Shown here: positions 1-4,047 of the stretch, piece after piece
How positions within the stretch are numbered: the stretch's first letter is position 1
Layout: every line of letters begins with the position of its first letter
Origin: Gammaproteobacteria bacterium
Lineage (GTDB): Bacteria > Pseudomonadota > Gammaproteobacteria > HK1
Length of the DNA stretch: 6,254 bases
Direction of reading: 5' to 3'
Assembly: GCA_022822245.1 (NCBI GenBank)
Contig: JAJECB010000348.1
Coordinates: 1 to 6,254 of the forward strand
Position numbers and translations under genes: made by a program
The notes under the pieces: model-generated
Told to the model about the DNA's origin: nothing
Database searches by the model: none
The model's input: only the letters and a program-made list of their open reading frames with translations

Positions 1-111
1 AGCGGCTTGAGGGAGTACGGCCCGCTACCGCAAGCAGATTGGTGTCCGCAGCAGGACATCGGTGAAATATTGCGGCTAGCCAGGCCTGAACGGCTGGGCG
101 GCCCGGCGAGT
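1..111. other. Left-edge sequence with no supported gene
   Basis: This stretch lies beyond the 3' end of the alcohol dehydrogenase gene. Plus-strand frame 1 stays open from the edge to a TGA at 142-144, but its second half is read through the GC hairpin and is low-complexity (G, P, A, R), so it is not convincing as a gene end. On the minus strand an ATG at 57-59 opens a short frame beginning MSCCGHQSACGSGPYSLKP that runs off the edge. It has no Shine-Dalgarno sequence in front and cannot be judged from 19 residues. I call nothing here. Confidence 0.4.
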
Positions 112-129
112 CCCGCCCGTCCGGGCGGG
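112..129 (-). terminator. GC-rich hairpin after the alcohol dehydrogenase stop (possible terminator)
   Basis: CCCGCCCG at 112-119 is perfectly complementary to CGGGCGGG at 122-129, giving a 7-bp stem with a 4-nt loop, or 8 bp with a 2-nt loop. It begins 1 nt beyond the minus-strand TGA at 131-133. Position and strength fit a transcription end point or a 3' mRNA-stabilising hairpin. No T-tract follows on the minus strand, so it is not a textbook intrinsic terminator. T-poor hairpins of this kind are common at gene ends in GC-rich genomes. Confidence 0.4.
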
Positions 130-130
130 G

Positions 131-1216
131 TCAGCCGTGCAGGATGACCCCGCGGGCGTTCACGCCCCGCTCGAGGTCCTCGAACGCCTGCGGCGCTTCG
201 TCGAGTGCGTAAGTGCGGGTCACCATGCCGTCGAGGTCGAGCAGTCCGCGCCGATAGAGGTCCAGGTACATCGGGAAGTCCACCTTGAAGTTGACGCTTC
301 CGTACATGCACCCGCGGATGGTCTTGGAGGTGAGCGGAAGGATGAGCGAGTTCACCGAGAATCGTTCTTCCGCCCTTCCCACCCCGACCAGGACCGCGGT
401 TCCGCCCCGGCGCGCGACCTTGACGCAGGTCTCGATGGTCGAGGGGAGCCCGATCACCTCGAACGCGTAGTCCACCCCGACTCCGCCGGTCATTGCCATG
501 ATCTCGCGAAGCGCGTGCCCGCCGGGGGTGGTCGTGTCGGTCGCGCCGAACGTCCTTGCCATCTCCATCTTCTCGGCCGAGAGGTCGACCGCGATGATCT
601 GCTTCGCGCCGGCGATGCGGCAGCCCTGGATGACGGAAAGGCCGACTCCCCCGCAACCGACCACCGCCACCGTGGAGCCCGGGCGCACCGCCGCCGTCTT
701 GATGGCCGCCCCGACGCCGGTGGTGACCCCGCATCCGACGAGGGCGGCCGCCTGGAAGGGAATGTCCCTGTCGATGGGGACGACGCAGATGCCGGGCACG
801 ACCGCCTGTTCGGCCATGTTGCCGAGGAACGACATCACCCGGACGTCCTCGCCGTCGCGGTGGACCCGGGTCGTGCCGTCGAGCTGGTTGCCTTCGTTGG
901 GGGCCACCGAGCACAGATAGGGCTCGTCGTGGACGCAGTGGAAGCACTCGCCGCACTGGGGGATGAAGGAGAGCACCACGTGGTCGCCGGGCTGGACGTG
1001 GCTCACGCCTTCGCCCACCTCCTCGACGACCCCCGCTCCTTCATGTCCGAGCACGACCGGGAACGCGCTCGGGATGGTCCCGTTGAGGATGGAGAGGTCG
1101 GAGTGACAGACTCCGGTCGCCATCATCCGGACGCGGACCTCGCCGGTCCGCGGCGGGTCGAGGTCCACGTCGACGACCGCCAGGTTGTCGCGCTCGGTTG
1201 CCACCACCGCCTTCAT
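131..1216 (-). CDS. Zinc-dependent alcohol dehydrogenase (MDR family, class I/III-like)
   Basis: This 361-aa cytoplasmic enzyme should oxidise an alcohol or polyol (or reduce the matching aldehyde) with NAD(H). Visible motifs are those of the zinc-containing medium-chain dehydrogenases. Catalytic-zinc residues are C37 (in GVCHSD), H58-E59 (in GHEGAGVVEEVG) and C162 (in VGCGVTTG). The structural-zinc set C88, C91, C94 and C102 has the classic CxxCxxC-x7-C spacing. The Rossmann motif GCGGVG is at 187-192, followed by an acidic D211 at the end of the second strand, which favours NAD over NADP. Length is normal for the family and both zinc sites look intact. The ATG is preceded at an 8-nt distance by GGAGGA (complement of 1225-1230), a strong ribosome site. 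It is the last gene of the minus-strand block. The substrate cannot be named; proximity to inositol genes suggests, but does not show, a polyol or its aldehyde breakdown product. A formaldehyde/glutathione (class III) role is an alternative. Confidence 0.93.
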   Translation of the reverse strand: MKAVVATERDNLAVVDVDLDPPRTGEVRVRMMATGVCHSDLSILNGTIPSAFPVVLGHEGAGVVEEVGEGVSHVQPGDHVVLSFIPQCGECFHCVHDEPYLCSVAPNEGNQLDGTTRVHRDGEDVRVMSFLGNMAEQAVVPGICVVPIDRDIPFQAAALVGCGVTTGVGAAIKTAAVRPGSTVAVVGCGGVGLSVIQGCRIAGAKQIIAVDLSAEKMEMARTFGATDTTTPGGHALREIMAMTGGVGVDYAFEVIGLPSTIETCVKVARRGGTAVLVGVGRAEERFSVNSLILPLTSKTIRGCMYGSVNFKVDFPMYLDLYRRGLLDLDGMVTRTYALDEAPQAFEDLERGVNARGVILHG

Positions 1217-1287
1217 GCGTCTCGTCCTCCGAGTCCTGGGCTCGCGTCCGGTCGTTCCCCCGGGCGAAGGGATCCTGACGAGCCCCG

Positions 1288-1307
1288 CGGCGGACGCGGA
1301 ACTCGGT
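1288..1307. repeat. Direct repeat copy 1, CGGCGGACG-N3-AACTCGGT
   Basis: The 20-bp unit matches the copy at 1348-1367 at 17 of 20 positions; only the central three bases differ (CGG here, GAC there). The flanking bases do not match. The copies start exactly 60 bp apart. Half of this copy overlaps the palindrome at 1297-1311. Confidence 0.55.
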
Positions 1308-1311
1308 TCCG
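1297..1311. promoter_or_regulatory. Palindrome CGGAAC-TCG-GTTCCG, operator-like
   Basis: This is a perfect 6-bp inverted repeat around a 3-bp centre, about 80 bp upstream of the alcohol dehydrogenase start codon. Its size and symmetry suit a dimeric repressor site. The loop is short for an RNA hairpin, which slightly favours a DNA-level role. No regulator gene is in the window to pair with it. Confidence 0.3.
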
Positions 1312-1347
1312 GGGGCCGGTCGGCCCTGCCGTGCGGCCGGCGACCGC

Positions 1348-1367
1348 CGGCGGACGGACAACTCGGT
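1348..1367. repeat. Direct repeat copy 2, CGGCGGACG-N3-AACTCGGT
   Basis: Second copy of the 20-bp unit, with GAC at the variable centre. Its left end overlaps the right arm of the hairpin at 1336-1351. Unlike copy 1, it is not extended into a palindrome on its right side. Confidence 0.55.
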
Positions 1368-1394
1368 GCGGATCCGGCCCGGCGAGGCGCGGAG

Positions 1395-1787
1395 TCATTC
1401 GGACGGGGAGGGGGTGATCCATCCGACGACGGCCCCCGTCCTGTCCTCGACGATCGAAATGCGTCCCACGCTCGGCACGTCGAACGGCTCGCGACGGATG
1501 ATGCCGCCGGCGGTCCCGACCTCCTTCAGGCGTGCATCGACGTCGTCCACGGCGATGTAGGCGAACCAGTGGTCCGGCAGGCCGTCCATTCCCAGCTCCT
1601 CGCGCATCTCGAAGACGCCGGCGACGGGCTCGCCGTCCGACATGCAGACCGTGTACTCGCCGTCGTCGGCCATCGGGAACCGCTCGTAGGTCCAGCCGAG
1701 GGTTCTCGCGTAGAACTCCCTGGCCTCTTCCACCTTCCAGGTGTTCAGCTCGTTCCAGTGAAAGTGTCCGTGCCTGCTGTCCGGCAT
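1395..1787 (-). CDS. VOC (vicinal oxygen chelate / glyoxalase-fold) family protein
   Basis: This 130-aa protein has the two-module VOC layout. Module 1 opens with HFHWNELNTWKVEEAREFYARTLGW (about residues 8-32), the usual strand-helix start with the 'FY...LGW' signature. Module 2 opens at DHWFAYIAVDDVDARLKEV (about 72-90). It ends with DVPSVGRISIVEDRTGAVVGWITP (about 103-126), the 'G-R-I-ai-v-D-p-tGA-v-G' ending of many glyoxalase-like proteins. H10 and H73 sit on the first strands of the modules, where metal ligands usually lie, but the full ligand set cannot be confirmed by eye. VOC proteins include glyoxalases, epimerases, dioxygenases and antibiotic-binding proteins, so the reaction is unknown. 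It is soluble, with no signal peptide. GGAG (complement of 1796-1799) stands 8 nt before the ATG. The gene sits 87 bp after the oxidoreductase gene on the same strand and is probably transcribed with it. Confidence 0.85.
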   Translation of the reverse strand: MPDSRHGHFHWNELNTWKVEEAREFYARTLGWTYERFPMADDGEYTVCMSDGEPVAGVFEMREELGMDGLPDHWFAYIAVDDVDARLKEVGTAGGIIRREPFDVPSVGRISIVEDRTGAVVGWITPSPSE

Positions 1788-1845
1788 CTGTGTGTCTCCG
1801 TGCGGTTCGGTTCGTCCAGTCGTGTTCGGGTGTCGAACCCGTCGA

Positions 1846-1860
1846 AATCGCGGCGCGATT
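1846..1860. promoter_or_regulatory. 15-bp palindrome AATCGCG-G-CGCGATT between two minus-strand genes
   Basis: Perfect 7-bp arms flank a single central base. The site lies 14 bp past the oxidoreductase stop codon and 58 bp before the VOC start codon. As DNA it looks like a dimer-binding site. As RNA it would fold to a 5-bp stem with a 5-nt loop and no T-run, so it would be a poor terminator. A neighbouring stretch, 1824-1841, can form two mutually exclusive 5-bp hairpins (GTTCG/CGAAC or CGGGT/ACCCG). Confidence 0.3.
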
Positions 1861-1874
1861 CTAGCCGCAACCTC

Positions 1875-3182
1875 TCACCGATTCTCTTCGCGAGGGGGCC
1901 GGGATACTGCGACGGCGGAGTGCGGCGCGCGTGCGTGCGCGTTCGCGAGGAGGGTGTAGCGGGTGCGGATGCGGGCGGCGAGGAGGGCCGGCCACTCGTT
2001 CGCGTCGAGCAGATCCAGGAAATCGTCGAGGACCATCGCGAAGTGGGCCTCGTGCGGGGTGTGGAGCGCGTCCGGAACGACGATCTCCCGCCCGAGGGAC
2101 GATGGCCGGTGCGAAAGCCCGGGAAGCTCCCGCTTCCACTCGGAGACCGCTTCGTCCAGTCGCGCGTCGAAGCGCCGTCCCGCGACGCGCGGGGCGACGT
2201 GCAGCTCGGGCCGGAACCCGGTCTCCGGTCCGCGGCGGGTGACGATGGTGGCGCGCGTTCCCCGCACGGTGGCTCCGTGGGCGTCGCCGCCGCCCTCCGG
2301 TTCCCGCTGCCCCCACTCGGCGCGTTGGCGAACCGAGACGCCCCCCAGGCGGTACCGGATCTCGCCGTTGCAGGCGAGATCGAGCACGTCGCCCGTGACG
2401 CGGTCCGCGAGCGTGTCCGGAAAGTCGTCGAGTCCGGTGCTCGCTCGAAAGAGGTCGAGGGGCACGGGAGTGCACCAGAGCCGCGCGCCGTCGAGCTCGA
2501 ATTCCCTTCCGGGGTCGAAGCCCGGCCCCTCCCCGACGAGCCACTGAGCCTGGTCGGTCATGTGGGACTGGATGTCCACCAGTCCGTTTCCCTGGATGCG
2601 GGTGTCGTAGTACCAGGCCGGGCGGGTGAGCGGCGCCCCGTTGACCACCTTGAGCAGATGGTGCGTCGACTGAAGGTCGATGGCCGGCTCCTCGGAGCTT
2701 CCCGCGAACCCTCCGAACAGCTCCTCGGAAGCCGTCATCCGGCGGGTGAGCCGGGCGACCGTATCGTGGCGGAACGTCATGATGTCCATCGCGATCGGCC
2801 AGACCGCGGTGGCTCGTTCGAGGTCCGGAAGGGCGGCGCCGTCGGTCAGCCAGGGTTTGTCCGCGAGCACGTGGAACCCCGCCGCGTGCAGCCTCGCGAT
2901 CGCGCCGAGCTTGGGCTGGTTGCGCCCGGCGAGGACGACGGCGGCTCCTCGCCGCTCGTCGACGAGCGCCCGCTCGGGCTCGTCGGACTCGTGGACCACC
3001 AGATCCCACTCCGTCGGATCCTCCGCACGCGAGTTGAACGAGCGCACGAGGGCGACGAACGCGTCGCGTTCCGGCCCGGGGGTCGCATAGAGGTGAATGG
3101 TGCGCTCCACGCGGGGGTTTCGCACCCGCAGGGTCAGGGCGGCGTGGAAATGACCGGGTTCGAGGAAGAGCAGGGTGTGCAT
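1875..3182 (-). CDS. Gfo/Idh/MocA-type oxidoreductase with 'putative oxidoreductase C-terminal' domain
   Basis: This 435-aa protein resembles the carbohydrate-cluster oxidoreductases whose N-terminus reads 'LxPGHFHAAL' in place of a standard GxGxxG Rossmann loop (here LLFLEPGHFHAAL, residues 4-16). Family landmarks follow in order: FNSRAEDPTEW (49-59), VVLAGRNQPK (82-91), the HVLADKPW dinucleotide-domain motif (104-111; DKPW corresponds to the EKP motif of Gfo/Idh/MocA enzymes) and MDIM (132-135). Then GNGLVDIQSHMTDQAQW (198-214) carries the likely active-site pair D203 and H207. The second half is the alpha/beta substrate domain, ending with the helix HEAHFAMVLDDFLDLL (377-392). Probable role: NAD(P)-dependent oxidation or reduction of a sugar, cyclitol or sugar acid in the cytoplasm. 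It is not IolG itself, being longer and lacking the IolG N-terminus. The start fits the family N-terminus, although no clear Shine-Dalgarno is visible. It is transcribed divergently from the MaoC-iolD-iolE block, so the two may share control. The precise substrate is unknown. Confidence 0.8.
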   Translation of the reverse strand: MHTLLFLEPGHFHAALTLRVRNPRVERTIHLYATPGPERDAFVALVRSFNSRAEDPTEWDLVVHESDEPERALVDERRGAAVVLAGRNQPKLGAIARLHAAGFHVLADKPWLTDGAALPDLERATAVWPIAMDIMTFRHDTVARLTRRMTASEELFGGFAGSSEEPAIDLQSTHHLLKVVNGAPLTRPAWYYDTRIQGNGLVDIQSHMTDQAQWLVGEGPGFDPGREFELDGARLWCTPVPLDLFRASTGLDDFPDTLADRVTGDVLDLACNGEIRYRLGGVSVRQRAEWGQREPEGGGDAHGATVRGTRATIVTRRGPETGFRPELHVAPRVAGRRFDARLDEAVSEWKRELPGLSHRPSSLGREIVVPDALHTPHEAHFAMVLDDFLDLLDANEWPALLAARIRTRYTLLANAHARAPHSAVAVSRPPREENR

Positions 3183-3483
3183 CGGTTGCGGGTCCGGGTC
3201 CGGCTGGCGGAGGCCGGGATTCGAAATGGACGGTCTCCGGTTTCGGGCTGGCGCCCCGACGGTCCGGCGCGGCGCGGCGCGGCCGGGGGACGCATCCGGG
3301 GCCGGGTGCGGGTGTCGGTCGCGGTGCCGACGTATGCTGGATTCCGCGACATGCTACCGCGGAATGCCGTTGCGCTCGCCGCCGGGGCACGGGGCGCCGC
3401 CCGCGAGGGACATGGCCGGTGCAACGTGCCAAACTCTGCGCTCCCGCCGTCCCGGGCGGTGGGCGATGCAGCTCGAGAGCGCG
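3183..3483. promoter_or_regulatory. Divergent intergenic region between the oxidoreductase and MaoC-iolDE blocks
   Basis: About 300 bp separate the two divergent start codons, so promoters for both blocks should lie here. On the plus strand, TATGCT at 3333-3338 resembles a -10 box two mismatches from TATAAT, but no good -35 is spaced before it. Directly after it lies the inverted repeat annotated at 3341-3365. Other structure: a double GGGTCC (3190-3201), a triple GGCGC (3266-3280), a weak inverted repeat GTCGG/CCGAC (3314-3318/3327-3331), and a 5-bp hairpin CCGCC/GGCGG (3444-3448/3455-3459) just before the possible ATG at 3466. The MaoC reading frame stays open backwards through this region, but the residues it gives (R, P, G, A-rich) do not look coding. 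Confidence 0.5.
3341..3365. promoter_or_regulatory. Inverted repeat ATTCCGCG-N9-CGCGGAAT, candidate operator
   Basis: Two perfect 8-bp arms (3341-3348 and 3358-3365) flank a 9-bp spacer, ACATGCTAC. Arm centres are 17 bp apart, somewhat more than one and a half helical turns. The element lies in the divergent promoter region and starts 2 bp after a TATGCT -10-like hexamer, so a start site from that promoter would fall near or inside it. This placement is what one expects of a repressor site controlling the iol-side transcript, and perhaps the oxidoreductase side as well. The cognate regulator is not in the window. The symmetry is seen; the function is inferred. Confidence 0.45.
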
Positions 3484-3969
3484 ATGGACGACGGTTGGTA
3501 CGAGGATTTCGCGGTCGGCAAGGTCTATCGCACGCCCGGCAAGACACTGAGCGAGGCCGAGATCCTCCAGTGGGCGTTCGCCTATGACCCCCAGCCCTTC
3601 CACATGGACCGGGTCGTGGCCGAGCGCTCGGTCTACGGCGGGCTCATTGCGAGCGGCTGGCAGCTCGGCACCCTCGCGTTCCGGCTCTTCACCGCCCTTC
3701 GTCCCTTCGCCCCGGAGGCGAGCCTCGGCTCTCCGGGGGTGGACGAGATACGATGGCGAGCCCCGGTCCGACCCGGAGATACCGTGCGTGTCGTGGTGAC
3801 GGTGGTGAACCGGCGAATCTCGAGGTCGGACCCCGCGCGCGGGATCGTTCAGATGGAGTGGGAGATGCACAATCAGCGCGAGGAGGTGGTCCTCACCATG
3901 CGGGGCCCGATCTTCGTTCGGCCGCGGCCCGCGGAGGGAGGGCGGAAAGCGGGCACCGGCCCGGGCTGA
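3484..3969 (+). CDS. MaoC-fold dehydratase / enoyl-CoA hydratase-like protein
   Basis: From ATG 3484 this is a 161-aa single hot-dog-fold protein of usual length for short MaoC dehydratases. It opens with WYEDFAVGKVYRTPGKTLSEAEI (5-27), the typical family start. The hydratase motif follows as YDPQPFHMD: D35 and H40 have the D-x4-H spacing of the catalytic pair in (R)-specific enoyl-CoA hydratases. YGGLIASGWQ (51-60) and RWRAPVRPGDTVRV (90-103) are the other conserved blocks. In many relatives 'SGW' is followed by H; here it is Q60. Expected activity is addition of water to, or its removal from, a short enoyl-CoA thioester, but the substrate is unknown. The start is uncertain: ATG 3466 (six residues longer), 3412 and 3364 are in frame and none has a clean Shine-Dalgarno. 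I chose 3484 because the family homology begins right after it. iolD follows after 78 bp on the same strand with no terminator between, so co-transcription is likely. Confidence 0.85.
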   Translation: MDDGWYEDFAVGKVYRTPGKTLSEAEILQWAFAYDPQPFHMDRVVAERSVYGGLIASGWQLGTLAFRLFTALRPFAPEASLGSPGVDEIRWRAPVRPGDTVRVVVTVVNRRISRSDPARGIVQMEWEMHNQREEVVLTMRGPIFVRPRPAEGGRKAGTGPG

Positions 3970-4036
3970 GGCACCCGACAACGACCCGACCCGACGCTCG
4001 GCGGCGTGACCCTTCCCGCGACGACAGACGCCAGAC

Positions 4037-4041
4037 AGGAG
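4037..4041 (+). promoter_or_regulatory. Shine-Dalgarno AGGAG that fixes the iolD start
   Basis: AGGAG ends 6 nt before ATG 4048. The frame could be extended upstream to a GTG at 4006, but that would put this ribosome site inside the coding sequence. The homologous IolD N-terminus also begins close to 4048. Confidence 0.7.
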
Positions 4042-4047
4042 AGAGAA

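Larger units (their letters stand above)
1217..1394. promoter_or_regulatory. Intergenic region upstream of the alcohol dehydrogenase gene
   Basis: These 178 bp separate the VOC gene stop from the alcohol dehydrogenase start. They hold several ordered elements: a GC hairpin GCCGGCG/CGCCGGC (1336-1342/1345-1351), a second hairpin GGGCCG/CGGCCC (1313-1318/1321-1326), a 20-bp imperfect direct repeat, and a CGGAAC-TCG-GTTCCG palindrome. The hairpins lie some 45-80 nt past the VOC stop and could end or attenuate that transcript. The palindrome lies about 80 bp before the alcohol dehydrogenase start, where an operator could be. No convincing -35/-10 pair is visible. Separate regulation of the alcohol dehydrogenase is an inference from gap length and these elements. 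Confidence 0.4.

Noticed and set aside
1..59. A cysteine-containing minus-strand start (MSCCGHQSACGS...) running off the left edge
   Set aside because: Only 19 residues are visible, no Shine-Dalgarno precedes the ATG, and no family is recognisable; it cannot be supported from this window.
137..1417. A 426-codon plus-strand frame opposite the alcohol dehydrogenase gene
   Set aside because: The alcohol dehydrogenase on the other strand has all zinc ligands, a Rossmann motif and a Shine-Dalgarno; this frame has none of these and is His/Asp/Arg-rich in the way of an antisense frame.
3266..3280. Triple GGCGC tandem repeat
   Set aside because: A three-copy pentamer in a stretch this GC-rich is expected by chance and has no linked feature.
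3314..3331. Inverted repeat GTCGG-N8-CCGAC near the MaoC promoter area
   Set aside because: The arms are only 5 bp and do not extend; in GC-rich DNA such repeats are frequent. It is mentioned in the intergenic entry but not called as a site.
3175..3483. N-terminal extension of the MaoC protein upstream of 3466/3484
   Set aside because: The frame is open but the residues are low-complexity and unlike MaoC proteins. The region overlaps the divergent promoter area, including the 3341-3365 dyad.
1185..3587. An 800-codon open frame on the plus strand opposite the oxidoreductase and VOC genes
   Set aside because: It is the antisense shadow of two genes with clear family motifs, is low-complexity, and has no ribosome site or domain.
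4006..4047. Upstream GTG start for iolD at 4006, adding 14 residues
   Set aside because: The AGGAG ribosome site at 4037-4041 would then lie inside the gene, and the added residues do not match the IolD N-terminus.
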